Source: Flavobacterium sp. ASV13 (GTDB lineage Bacteria > Bacteroidota > Bacteroidia > Flavobacteriales > Flavobacteriaceae). From it: a stretch of DNA of 64,000 nucleotides. A program made the translations under genes and the position numbers. Shown in pieces: positions 54,666-63,051 of the stretch (its first letter is position 1; each line of letters begins with the position of its first letter). The stretch lies in assembly GCF_000745775.1 (NCBI RefSeq), contig NZ_JQJY01000005.1, positions 186,001 through 250,000 on the forward strand, in the 5' to 3' direction. The notes beneath the pieces are model-generated. The model searched no databases. It saw only the letters and a list, made by a program, of their open reading frames with translations, and was not told the DNA's origin.

Positions 54666-55559
54666 ATGAAAAATTATTTAAAAACCTTTTGGGCAGCTGC
54701 CCTTATGATCGGCTCTGCCGATGCTTCTTTTGCGCAGGACACAGCAAAAACTTCGCTTGCCTTGGGCAAGATAGAATCGTACGAAATGCAGGTTACTTAC
54801 GATAAGACTTCCCATCTGATTTTCCCAAGCGCAATACGTTATGTCGATCTGGGGAGTGAGTATTTAATTGCTGGGAAAGCAGAAGATGCAGAAAATGTAC
54901 TTCGTGTAAAAGCATCTGTACAGGATTTTGGGCCTGAAACTAATTTTTCGGTGATTACCGATGACGGCCGTTTTTACAGCTTCGACGCTTATTATAGTGC
55001 CTGCCCATCTACATTGAGTTACAACCTTCAGGCGATGCAAAAGGCACAGGATAAATCTGCCGGAGCGGATGTGCTTTTTGAGGAGCTGGGGAACAACTCG
55101 CCATCTCTGGCGGGTTTAATACTGGAAACAATCTATAAAAAGGACAAACGTTTTGTAAAACATATTGGTGCAAAAAGTTTCGGTGTACAGTTTATTCTCA
55201 AAGGAATTTACATTCATAACGGTAAATACTATTTCCATACGGAGCTGGAAAATCGCACAAATGTTCCTTTCCAGATTGAATTTATGAATTTCAAAGTGGT
55301 AGATAAGAAAATAGCCAAACGCACCGTGATACAGGAAAGACCCTTGATACCGCTTCGCAGTTACAAGTCTCTTGGTGCGATCGGCGGTAACGAAGTCCAA
55401 CAAAACGTATTCCTCTTGGACCAGTTTACCATTGCCGACGATAAGGTCTTGCTGATTGAGATTTTCGAGAAAAACGGCGGCAGGCATCAGACGCTTCAGG
55501 TGGAAAATTCAGATTTAATAAAAGCGCGATTGATAAGCGACATGCACCTGAAATTTTAG
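54666..55559 (+). CDS. traN: TraN-like DUF4138 protein (VirB9-like)
   Basis: A 297-residue exported protein: signal peptide ending SFAQ, then beta-rich DUF4138 with KIESYEMQVTYDKTSHLIF, a VirB9-like periplasmic/outer-membrane core. The region GAKSFGVQFILKGIYIHNGK is typical. It partners TraM at the outer membrane. The gene is 23 bases after traM and 24 before traO. Confidence 0.88.
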   Translation: MKNYLKTFWAAALMIGSADASFAQDTAKTSLALGKIESYEMQVTYDKTSHLIFPSAIRYVDLGSEYLIAGKAEDAENVLRVKASVQDFGPETNFSVITDDGRFYSFDAYYSACPSTLSYNLQAMQKAQDKSAGADVLFEELGNNSPSLAGLILETIYKKDKRFVKHIGAKSFGVQFILKGIYIHNGKYYFHTELENRTNVPFQIEFMNFKVVDKKIAKRTVIQERPLIPLRSYKSLGAIGGNEVQQNVFLLDQFTIADDKVLLIEIFEKNGGRHQTLQVENSDLIKARLISDMHLKF

Positions 55560-55583
55560 TAATCCATTAAACTGCAATAGAAA

Positions 55584-56144
55584 ATGAAAAAGTATATCTA
55601 TACAGTGGTGCTTGTTTTAATGAGCATCACAATTGCACAGGCACAGCGCATGCTGCATAAACAAAAAGGACTGGAAGTAAATGCAGGTGTATTATCCAAT
55701 GACAAAATCGGCAATGATTATTATATCAATGTGGCAATGACCGTCAATGGTAAAAACGGCAATTACCAGTTGTGGGCGTTGGAATATTCCCATCACTATT
55801 ACGAATATAAAGACCTCCGTATTCCGCAGGAAACCTATACAGCAGAGGGCGGGTACAGTTTCTTCCTGATGGGAGATGCCCTTAAGAACATTACACTCAA
55901 TGCAGGTGTAACAGGTGTTGTCGGTTATGAAAGCATCAACCGCGGTGAAGAGTTGTTGTTTGACGGCGCGAAAATAGTAAGCGAAGACAATTTCATTTAC
56001 GGCGCTGGCGGACGGCTGTCTTTGGAAACATACCTGTCCGACCGATTTGTATTAGTACTGCAAGGGCGTACAAAGGTTTTTTGGGGTACTGACCTGAAAC
56101 AGTTCCGCCCATCGGCAGGTGTGGGATTAAGATTTAATTTTTAA
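55584..56144 (+). CDS. traO: TraO outer-membrane conjugation protein
   Basis: A 186-residue protein with a signal peptide (ending AQAQ) and a barrel-like pattern of strands, ending FRPSAGVGLRFNF, as in outer-membrane proteins. This matches TraO of Bacteroidota ICEs, which completes the channel at the cell surface. It precedes the DUF3872 gene by 11 bases. Confidence 0.85.
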   Translation: MKKYIYTVVLVLMSITIAQAQRMLHKQKGLEVNAGVLSNDKIGNDYYINVAMTVNGKNGNYQLWALEYSHHYYEYKDLRIPQETYTAEGGYSFFLMGDALKNITLNAGVTGVVGYESINRGEELLFDGAKIVSEDNFIYGAGGRLSLETYLSDRFVLVLQGRTKVFWGTDLKQFRPSAGVGLRFNF

Positions 56145-56155
56145 AACGAAAAAAT

Positions 56156-56596
56156 ATGACAGCATTTTTTAATAAGTTAAAAATAGGATTACTGCAGGTA
56201 TTGCTGGCAGTCCTGATAAGTTCCGTTACACTTTTATCCTGTGATAAAGACGAACTGGAAATACAAGATGATTTTCCATTTGAAGTAAAGGTGATGCCCG
56301 TACCCAAGGACATTGCCAATGGAGGTACCGTGGAGATAAGGTTAACAATACAGCCAGCAGGTAATTACACGGGTACTCACTATTTCATTCGCTACTTTCA
56401 ATTTGACGGGAAGGGCATATTGCGTTATTACAATGAACCGCCTTACCAGCCAAATGATTTATATTCGATACCAACAGATCAATTCAGGCTGTATTACACT
56501 TCAAGCTCCACCGTTTCCCAGTCTTTTGAAGTGTGGATTTCTGATAGCTTCGGAAATGAAAAGCAATTGAGTTTTCAGTTCAACAGTAGTGATTAA
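56156..56596 (+). CDS. traQ: DUF3872 lipoprotein (TraQ-like)
   Basis: A 146-residue lipoprotein: lipobox TLLSC (Cys 29), then an Ig-like beta domain with EIRLTIQPAGNYTGTHYFIR, the DUF3872 pattern. It is the last gene of the tra operon and is followed by a strong terminator. CTnDOT carries a primase-like traP before this gene; it is not present here. Confidence 0.85.
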   Translation: MTAFFNKLKIGLLQVLLAVLISSVTLLSCDKDELEIQDDFPFEVKVMPVPKDIANGGTVEIRLTIQPAGNYTGTHYFIRYFQFDGKGILRYYNEPPYQPNDLYSIPTDQFRLYYTSSSTVSQSFEVWISDSFGNEKQLSFQFNSSD

Positions 56597-56614
56597 ATAC
56601 TGTTTATATAAAAC

Positions 56615-56641
56615 AAAACCGACTGTAGAGGTCGGTTTTTT
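56615..56641 (+). terminator. Rho-independent terminator of the tra operon
   Basis: A nine-bp stem AAAACCGAC / GTCGGTTTT (56615-56623 with 56631-56639) around TGTAGAG, with the T-run continuing to 56641. It lies 19 bases after the DUF3872 stop. Confidence 0.9.
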
Positions 56642-56784
56642 GCTTTCACGCCTTTTTAATAAGTCTTTCTTCTGGGCCAATTAAATAATTAGATAAAATT
56701 GTCTGGCGGACATTTTTTAAATTTTATCTTACCTTACCTGTTCTATATAAATCCAAAGCTTGTTATGGATGAATTAGTTATAAT

Positions 56785-57131
56785 TTAACTCTCATCAATA
56801 ATTCTAATAATCTTATTTTTTTCTAATACAAATTCTATCTGTCCGTATTTTTGAAATGGTCGTTCTTCTGGATTGGATGATTTGGGAAAATACTTAAGAC
56901 CAATAATTACCTTTGGCAAATTAAAATCCCAGGATGACCTGATTTTAAAATTCTTCCCACATAATTGCTGATCGGAAGAACTCAGATATTTTTTGAATTC
57001 TGAAAGCCCCTCGGTTTCAAATAAACTTTTTATTCATAAAGAGGGTATCGATTTTGGTTCGCAAATATTTCACTATAAATAAAACCGGATAAATAATAAA
57101 ACAAAAAAACAGGAATTATTTCTTCTTTTGT
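56785..57131 (-). pseudogene. Frameshifted gene remnant
   Basis: The 640-base gap after the tra operon holds a broken minus-strand reading frame. From 57131, 33 codons (hydrophobic IIPVFLFYYLSGFIY, then ANQNRYPLYE) run to a TAA at 57030. A one-base shift there opens a second frame (KSLFETEGLSEFKKYL, then LPKVIIGLKYFP, and KIIRIIDES at the end) to the stop at 56785. Neither half has an ATG. The composition is protein-like, so I read it as one frameshifted gene without its start; the family is not recognised. Confidence 0.45.
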
Positions 57132-57240
57132 CTAACCTTTTATTGAACTTATTAAGTTAAAATATATTGAAATTCTAAAACAAGTTGAATTTATTATATA
57201 ATTTAGTTGAACTAAGATTTTTTAAATTTATAGGAAAAAA

Positions 57241-58761
57241 ATGGAAGAATCATTACATGAAAACCTTATGCTCCTGCAAATTGTAATTGAGAATGCACCT
57301 CTTCCAATAGGGGTTTACGTAGGGGAAGAATTAAAAATTGCATTAGCAAATGAAGCCATGATTAAAGCATGGGGAAAAGGTCCTAATGTTATTGGCAAGT
57401 ATTATACTGAAATATTGCCTGAACTCGAAAACCAAAAAATATTCTCTCAGGCTAAATCTGTAGTTAGTACAGGAATACCTTTTCATGCTAAAAACAGTCC
57501 GGTTGATATAATCATTGGTGGGGCTCTAAAGACACATTATTTTAATTATAGTTTTACACCAATAAAAGATTCAAAAGGTATTGCATATGCTGTGATGAAT
57601 ACAGGTGCTGATGTAACTGATTTGAATATAGCGCGTCAACATGTCCAGGAAACCGAAGAAAAGTTAAGGCTTGCTGTTGCATCGGCGGAACTGGGTATTT
57701 ATGAAGTAGATTTAACTACCAATAAAATTACCACTTCTGGGAATTTTCACGGAATATGGGGAACAACAAGGGATGTAACCCGAGAGGATATTATCAATAA
57801 GATACATCCTGAAGACTTACATATAAGGGATGAAGCGCATAAAGAATCCCAATTATCAGGCAACATATCTTACGAATTGAGAATAATACCTAAAAATAAT
57901 TCATTACGCTGGGTACGAATAAGTGGCAAGATAATTTCTGATGCTTTCGGCAAGCCTTTAACTCTTCTTGGTATTGTTCAAGATATTACAGAGCAAAAGA
58001 AATTTTCTGAAGAATTAAAACTACTCGTGACAGAGCGAACTTCCGAGTTGATGAAATCGAATGAAGATTTATTACAATTTGCCAATATAGTCAGCCACGA
58101 TTTAAAAGAACCTGTTCGTAAAATAGAAATTTTTAATAATTTACTCAAAAATGAGCTGGGTGGCTCAATTAAAGGAAAGAATGCATCGTACTTTGACAAA
58201 GTACAACACTCTACAAAGCGAATGACATCAATTATTGAAGATGTTTTAAGCTATTCGAAATTAAATAAAGACGGTCATTTAGTTAAAGAAATTGATCTTA
58301 ATACAATAATTGAGGATATCAAGACCGATCTTGAATTGATTGTGCAAGAAAAGAAAGCTATCCTTATAACAGATAAATTGCCAAGAATAGAGGGCGCAAC
58401 AATTTTGATACACCAGCTTTTTTATAACCTTATGCATAATGCTCTCAAGTTTTCAAGGCCGGATAATCCTCCTCGGGTAATTATATCATGTTCAACAACT
58501 ATGATCAAGGGTACAGAATATGTAAGGATAAGTATTAGAGATAATGGTATTGGATTCAATCCTGTCTTTGCAGAAAAAATATTCAATGCTTTTGAAAGAC
58601 TACATTCTAAAGATGCTTTTGAAGGTACTGGTCTCGGGCTTTCATTGTGCAAGAAAATTGTAATACGGCACCAAGGTATTATAGAGGCAATCGGAAACCA
58701 GGATGATGGAGCAGAATTCATCGTTACCCTGCCTTTAAAACAAACAGGCAATAAAATCTGA
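57241..58761 (+). CDS. PAS-domain sensor histidine kinase
   Basis: A 506-residue soluble kinase without membrane helices. Two PAS domains (about 10-130 and 140-260) are followed by HisKA with SHDLKEPVRKIEIF (phospho-His near 286). The HATPase domain has the N box HNALKFSRP, DNGIGFNP and GTGLGLSLCKKIV. It probably senses a cytoplasmic signal such as redox state, light or a small molecule. No response regulator is next to it, so its partner is elsewhere. It lies between the tra operon and the PRTRC cassette; a link to ICE control is only positional. Confidence 0.9.
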   Translation: MEESLHENLMLLQIVIENAPLPIGVYVGEELKIALANEAMIKAWGKGPNVIGKYYTEILPELENQKIFSQAKSVVSTGIPFHAKNSPVDIIIGGALKTHYFNYSFTPIKDSKGIAYAVMNTGADVTDLNIARQHVQETEEKLRLAVASAELGIYEVDLTTNKITTSGNFHGIWGTTRDVTREDIINKIHPEDLHIRDEAHKESQLSGNISYELRIIPKNNSLRWVRISGKIISDAFGKPLTLLGIVQDITEQKKFSEELKLLVTERTSELMKSNEDLLQFANIVSHDLKEPVRKIEIFNNLLKNELGGSIKGKNASYFDKVQHSTKRMTSIIEDVLSYSKLNKDGHLVKEIDLNTIIEDIKTDLELIVQEKKAILITDKLPRIEGATILIHQLFYNLMHNALKFSRPDNPPRVIISCSTTMIKGTEYVRISIRDNGIGFNPVFAEKIFNAFERLHSKDAFEGTGLGLSLCKKIVIRHQGIIEAIGNQDDGAEFIVTLPLKQTGNKI

Positions 58762-58961
58762 CCTCTTCCTCTTAGAAGGCATTTTTAAGATAAGTATATG
58801 TTCCATAATTTCCAATATGCTTAAAACTCTATTTCCTTATCAAAAATTGATTTAAGTTTTATTAACTTGTTAAGGAATAGTCCTTAAAAATCAAATCGCA
58901 GCCTGTTTGATAAAATGGCGCATTGTGCATTTTTATTAAAGTGGCTGCACCGCTTAAACGC

Positions 58962-59001
58962 AAAAAGACTGTCCCGACCTTTTGGGAGGGAGTGTCTTTT
59001 T
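58962..59001. terminator. Bidirectional terminator-like hairpin
   Basis: AAAAAGAC (58962-58969) pairs with GTCTTTTT (58994-59001), with further partial pairing of TCCC and GGGA inside. A-run and T-run flank it, so it can serve both the PAS kinase (plus) and the PRTRC operon (minus), which end on either side. Confidence 0.75.
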
Positions 59002-59018
59002 GCCGCCCGATTTTCAGG

Positions 59019-59828
59019 TCAGGCGACTTTTAGGGGTTGTGACTGAAAATTTCCAAGATTAAGGAAAAATCCCCTGTATTCGGTCATGCCGTAGCGGAAC
59101 AAACTCCACAACAGCGAACATCCCATTTGTGCCAAGGCAGAATTGATAAACAATTCCTGTTTTTCCAAGGCTTCGGCTAAGGAACAGCTTGGAGTGTCGT
59201 CCTGTTCTTCGGACTGTAGTAGCAATTCCCCAAATTCTTCGGTAACAAATGGCAGGCTTGTCACCGTTTCATATTTTTCTGAATTAGGCTGATTAATCTC
59301 TCCGATAGTGGATAATATTACTTGTCCTGTATGCTGGCTGTTGCCAAAGTCTAACCAATATTTAGGTGTATCTCTATGATTTCTGCGGTTGCATAATTCT
59401 TTAAGTATTTCAGCAACACCAAATCTCGCCTTTACATTGTCCACACAAGTAATATAGATAGTTGCCTGTGCATTTTGGGGCAGTCTTCCCAAACTATCTT
59501 TCTCAAATTTCACCGTTTCCGCTTTCCAATAAGTTCCCATAAAACGATTTGCCCGATTAATGAGGGCAACGGATTTATATAACCCAACCTCACACTCAGC
59601 AAAACGCTGTCTTCCCAAATTGGCACTTGTGATAACATCATCATCCCAAAGGCGAACGGATAACCCTGGGTGCCCCAATTCAATCAGGCTGTGGTTCATT
59701 TCCATTAAGGCAGTAATTACTTTTGAACCCGTGCCACCTGCACCGATTACGTTTACTGCAATAGGGTTAGTCGGATTTATGAGGTAGTTATCCGTAAAAT
59801 GTATTTTTGTTTTCTCGGTATTCATCAC
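59019..59828 (-). CDS. PRTRC system ThiF-family protein
   Basis: A 269-residue E1-like protein: nucleotide-binding VIGAGGTGSKVITAL (about 25-39), an acidic DDD loop (RLWDDDVI) and SANLGRQRF typical of ThiF/E1 enzymes. In ThiF the protein adenylates a ubiquitin-like partner; in PRTRC the substrate is unknown. It is the last gene of the cassette and overlaps PRTRC B by four bases. Confidence 0.88.
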   Translation of the reverse strand: MMNTEKTKIHFTDNYLINPTNPIAVNVIGAGGTGSKVITALMEMNHSLIELGHPGLSVRLWDDDVITSANLGRQRFAECEVGLYKSVALINRANRFMGTYWKAETVKFEKDSLGRLPQNAQATIYITCVDNVKARFGVAEILKELCNRRNHRDTPKYWLDFGNSQHTGQVILSTIGEINQPNSEKYETVTSLPFVTEEFGELLLQSEEQDDTPSCSLAEALEKQELFINSALAQMGCSLLWSLFRYGMTEYRGFFLNLGNFQSQPLKVA

Positions 59829-60547
59829 AATAGATTTTTAAGGGTTTTGTTATTTTTTTTCAGTACCTCTTTAGGAAAGGATTTGTCTGTATTGATAAGG
59901 TCTTTCCAAAGGTTTATAATGTTTTTTACTGTAAGGTTTCCGCATAATGAATGACTGAAATAGGAATTAAAAAAATAGTGTTCCCACCCACGGGTAAATT
60001 CCTCAATTGAAGCATAATTTTTAATATCAATATTAACCGTTCCCATACAGACATTGCCCTTTTCGTAGATATTGAAAAATGGTGCATGATGCAATGGAGT
60101 TTTCTCGGTTGGTCTTCTGTCGTTTGCCAAAGCAAACACGGTAAGATTGCTTTTGCTCGCTAACCAAACCATTGCAGGAACTTGTGCCTTTCCGCTCGGT
60201 ATGCCAAGACTGTCAACAAAATACAGCTGCCTTTGCTGTGCTTTGGTGTACCATAGTACCGCACCTTTCTCTTTATTCGGATTGATATTCAGTATGTTTG
60301 TCGGCAGTATTCCGCTGGATTTTAAAAAGGCTTGATCCTTGTCCTTTTCTGTTACCAACGCCCTTGCCAATACTTTTGCTTCCCTTTCTGTTAGTGGGTG
60401 GGCATTAATTGGACTTCCATTCTTGTCCATGTCGAAATGCTCCACATATACATCGCTGTTCGCTCCTTTGGTTTCATAGAAAACGAGTGCAGATTTAGGA
60501 TGGTACAACGTACCAAAGCTTCCTGTTATATCTATTGTATTTTTCAT
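59825..60547 (-). CDS. PRTRC system protein B
   Basis: A 240-residue protein typical of PRTRC B: SFGTLYHPKSALVFYE near the start and a conserved region with MVWLASKSNLTVFALANDRR. It has no membrane segment. Its start overlaps the stop of the preceding gene by four bases, as does its stop with ThiF. Function within the cassette is unknown, but B, C, E and ThiF are found together on plasmids and ICEs. Confidence 0.85.
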   Translation of the reverse strand: MKNTIDITGSFGTLYHPKSALVFYETKGANSDVYVEHFDMDKNGSPINAHPLTEREAKVLARALVTEKDKDQAFLKSSGILPTNILNINPNKEKGAVLWYTKAQQRQLYFVDSLGIPSGKAQVPAMVWLASKSNLTVFALANDRRPTEKTPLHHAPFFNIYEKGNVCMGTVNIDIKNYASIEEFTRGWEHYFFNSYFSHSLCGNLTVKNIINLWKDLINTDKSFPKEVLKKNNKTLKNLL

Positions 60548-61719
60548 TTTCTTGTGGTTTTATAATTATAAAGCAAATCGCATATATCGTCCAAAATGGC
60601 AAATAATCTGTTCTCAAAATCAAGGGTGTTTTTCGTTACCGCTTTTGTGTCAAATCGTTTGCAGATGGTCGGTTCCTGCATTTCTGCGTATTCATTAAAC
60701 TCGTTGTTGATGCTCTGGGCAAGGTTCTCGTATAGCCATCCTTTTGTGTGCGATATAAAGGAAATATACTTTTCCATACCAATGGTTTCATTGTCGTCCT
60801 CATCGTTATCAGGGTCTTGTTCAGGCATTGGCGCATTTCGGAAAATGCTTGCGTTGGGGTATTCTGTGTACAAGGCAAAGGCGTTGCACGCAATCTGCCA
60901 ACATTCGTGGTCGAATGCATCACTACTTTTAAAAGTGTTTAAACGCTGACCGAATACCTGCAAGCTCATAGGGTTAAAAATCTTTTGCTCGATACAATCT
61001 CCTATGAACTCCGCTTTTTCAAACTCAAGTTTGTACTCTTGGGTTTCGTCCGTTTCGTCGTCCTGCTCCACCCATTCTTTGTGCATTTCATACATCCAAT
61101 ACAGGTAGCTGTCTTCCTGTCTGAAATAGGGAATGTCTGCAATATGGTAGAGGTAAGAGCAGACAGAAACAAGCAATTGTGCATTTCTTTTGCGCTTGTG
61201 GTCGTGGAGCATCTGATACAGCGGTTCAATCGGTATATAATACAGGGTTGTACCGGTGTTGTATTTTTCCTCACTGATGAAATAGGTTTTCTTACTGTCC
61301 TGTACTAAACTTATTTCCTGCCAATTCAGAACACTTTGCTTTAACTTTTCTTCCATATCCGTTATAGCCAATGCGATATTGTAAGGATAGTCAAATTGGT
61401 TGGTTTGCATAGGTTCAACATTATAATGCTCTGCAAGTAATGACAGCGACTTGTAAAAATCCTTCTGCATTTTTGCTGTTTCTGTGCAAGCCTGTACCGT
61501 TTCAGTTTCTTGCAGTTTAGGCAGGAATGAAGTCCTTAGAAAACCATTGGCAACATTTCCACAGGTACTGACCTGCGTTTGTCTTTTTGAACCTCGCTCG
61601 CATCTTTGGGTTTTTGCATCCATTGGGCGAACTCGCTGAGCTGTTGGTACAATTGCCTTTGTCTTTTTTGTTCGGGTAGCTTGATTGTTCCCGATATGAT
61701 ATGTTTGTGCATAGTCCAT
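60544..61719 (-). CDS. PRTRC-associated protein (F-like)
   Basis: A 391-residue protein from the ATG at 61719 (MDYAQTYHIG). A longer frame from 61785 would overlap PRTRC C. The N-terminus is basic with several Cys (61-71 region), the middle is helical (YSLYHIADIPYF-like region around 210) and the C-terminus contains acidic stretches (EQDPDNDEDDNE). It takes the position between PRTRC C and B where the F-like protein is expected, but the match is by position and size. Confidence 0.55.
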   Translation of the reverse strand: MDYAQTYHIGNNQATRTKKTKAIVPTAQRVRPMDAKTQRCERGSKRQTQVSTCGNVANGFLRTSFLPKLQETETVQACTETAKMQKDFYKSLSLLAEHYNVEPMQTNQFDYPYNIALAITDMEEKLKQSVLNWQEISLVQDSKKTYFISEEKYNTGTTLYYIPIEPLYQMLHDHKRKRNAQLLVSVCSYLYHIADIPYFRQEDSYLYWMYEMHKEWVEQDDETDETQEYKLEFEKAEFIGDCIEQKIFNPMSLQVFGQRLNTFKSSDAFDHECWQIACNAFALYTEYPNASIFRNAPMPEQDPDNDEDDNETIGMEKYISFISHTKGWLYENLAQSINNEFNEYAEMQEPTICKRFDTKAVTKNTLDFENRLFAILDDICDLLYNYKTTRK

Positions 61720-61735
61720 TGTTTTAAATTTAGAT

Positions 61736-61954
61736 TTAACCTTTAGTGCCCATAACACTTTCAAATTTGTATTCAACCGCATCATCCTTAATGGCGGGTG
61801 CGGATATTTTGGCGGTGGTCAAAATGGGATATGTGTTGGCGTAAAAATTTAGTACTGCTTCCACGCTCCAACGTGGTTCAGGGTCGGTCAGCCTTATATC
61901 CTGACCTTTATCTTTGAGTATAAATACTCGTTCCAAATGCGTTGCTAATAACAT
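61736..61954 (-). CDS. PRTRC system protein C
   Basis: A 72-residue protein with the PRTRC C pattern: RVFILKDKGQDIRLTDPEPR, then WSVEAVLNFYANTYPILTTA and a final YKFESVMGTKG. It resembles a small ubiquitin-like fold and could be the partner of the ThiF protein, as inferred from the gene pair. It lies 25 bases after PRTRC E. Confidence 0.88.
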   Translation of the reverse strand: MLLATHLERVFILKDKGQDIRLTDPEPRWSVEAVLNFYANTYPILTTAKISAPAIKDDAVEYKFESVMGTKG

Positions 61955-61979
61955 GATTTCTGAATTTTAGGTTAACAAT

Positions 61980-62582
61980 TTATTCTTCCTCGTCCGTGGC
62001 ATCTTGGGAATAATCCGCTGTAACTTCTTCCGCTTTTGCAGGTTCGTGTTTTTCTTCCTCGATTGCTCCAAAAAGACTTGGCGCAGAAAACTTGTCGGAC
62101 AGTTCTCTTTTACGTCTCCGTATCTCGTCTGCCTTTTCAGGGAACTCTGTTATTTCAGGTACTTTTACCCACGCCTCACGGAATTTGCCCTCTTTCTCCA
62201 ATTCGTCCGCCTTTGCCATTGCGTCTTTGAACTTCTTGTCTTTGGCTTCCTGTTCTTTCTTCTGCCTGTCAACTTTGTCCTTTTCCATTGCAGACTGTTT
62301 TTTGGTTTCTTCCAACTGCTTCATAAAGCTTTCCATATCGACCATTAAGCCTGAAGCGGTTTGTATGGGTGTGGTTATGTTCTCGAAAAAACCGTTGTCG
62401 AGTTCCTCTGCTGTTCCCCGAAGATTAAGCGGTGGTATGATGTTCTTTGCGTTATCTCCGCACTGTTCGTTTTGGAGCATAACCGATACGATTAGGTTGT
62501 TTTCTGCTCCTTTTGCTATGGTGAGTTGCAAATCACCTATAATCTGCAACTGTGCTATCTGATTGAAAAAATTTGCGTTCAT
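61980..62582 (-). CDS. PRTRC system protein E
   Basis: A 200-residue protein with the PRTRC E start NFFNQIAQLQIIGDLQLTIA and the IIPPLNLRGTAEELDNGFF segment, followed by a Lys/Glu-rich coiled coil (about 100-165) and an acidic C-terminus (TADYSQDATDEEE). It is the first of the recognised PRTRC genes in this cassette. No ParB-related or ParM-like gene of the cassette is in the window. Confidence 0.85.
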   Translation of the reverse strand: MNANFFNQIAQLQIIGDLQLTIAKGAENNLIVSVMLQNEQCGDNAKNIIPPLNLRGTAEELDNGFFENITTPIQTASGLMVDMESFMKQLEETKKQSAMEKDKVDRQKKEQEAKDKKFKDAMAKADELEKEGKFREAWVKVPEITEFPEKADEIRRRKRELSDKFSAPSLFGAIEEEKHEPAKAEEVTADYSQDATDEEE

Positions 62583-62594
62583 CGCTCTAAAATT

Positions 62595-62792
62595 TTATTT
62601 GTCGTCTAATTGTTTTTTAATTGCTCTAAGTTTCTCGTACATATCTGTCCAATACGCTTTTTGCCTTTTATCAAACTCGGAGAAACGTTTGTCCTCGTGG
62701 CGGTATTTCTTATACTGTCCTGCCGTTTTAATGGCTTCTTTAAGGTTGGTCACCTCAATAGGGCAACCGTTTAAATCTGTTATCTTCATCAC
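62595..62792 (-). CDS. Small hypothetical protein upstream of PRTRC E
   Basis: A 65-residue, highly charged protein with the start MMKITDLNGCPIEVTNLKEA and a helical remainder (AYWTDMYEKLRAIKKQL). A similar small gene is often seen next to PRTRC E in Bacteroidota. The role is unknown. It is 12 bases from PRTRC E, so probably part of the operon. Confidence 0.6.
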   Translation of the reverse strand: MMKITDLNGCPIEVTNLKEAIKTAGQYKKYRHEDKRFSEFDKRQKAYWTDMYEKLRAIKKQLDDK

Positions 62793-62801
62793 TTTATCAG
62801 T

Positions 62802-62999
62802 TCAGTTTTCAGCGGTATAAACTCCGTTTTCGTAATAGCCTGTAAGCTGTTCCCAAGTCCTTAAAAGGCTATTGGTATCTATATAGAAATACTCTGTTCT
62901 ATTGCAGTAAATGATATATATAGCTTCGTCTTTGTATTTCGTTTCAAGGCTTTGTGATTTAGCCATATTTTTAGCTTTCTCTATTGATTTTGCTTTCAT
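62802..62999 (-). CDS. Small hypothetical protein
   Basis: A 65-residue protein from the ATG at 62999 (MKAKSIEKAKNM). A GTG at 63026 would add nine residues but falls inside the hairpin at 63018-63043, so it is less likely. The sequence has a helical start and a C-terminal LLRTWEQLTGYYENG. No family is recognised. It precedes the previous small gene on the same strand by nine bases. Confidence 0.5.
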   Translation of the reverse strand: MKAKSIEKAKNMAKSQSLETKYKDEAIYIIYCNRTEYFYIDTNSLLRTWEQLTGYYENGVYTAEN

Positions 63000-63017
63000 A
63001 TCAGTTATTTTATAGTA

Positions 63018-63043
63018 GGCTACCACCGATTAAGGCGGTAGCC
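63018..63043 (-). promoter_or_regulatory. Hairpin downstream of the DUF932 gene
   Basis: On the minus strand GGCTACC-G-CC / GG-T-GGTAGCC pairs over 10 positions, including one G-U pair, around TTAATC. On the plus strand the same position is a mismatch, so the structure belongs to the minus-strand transcript. No U-run follows, so it may be an attenuator or a processing or stability site between DUF932 and the small genes. Confidence 0.5.
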
Positions 63044-63051
63044 TTGTTTAT

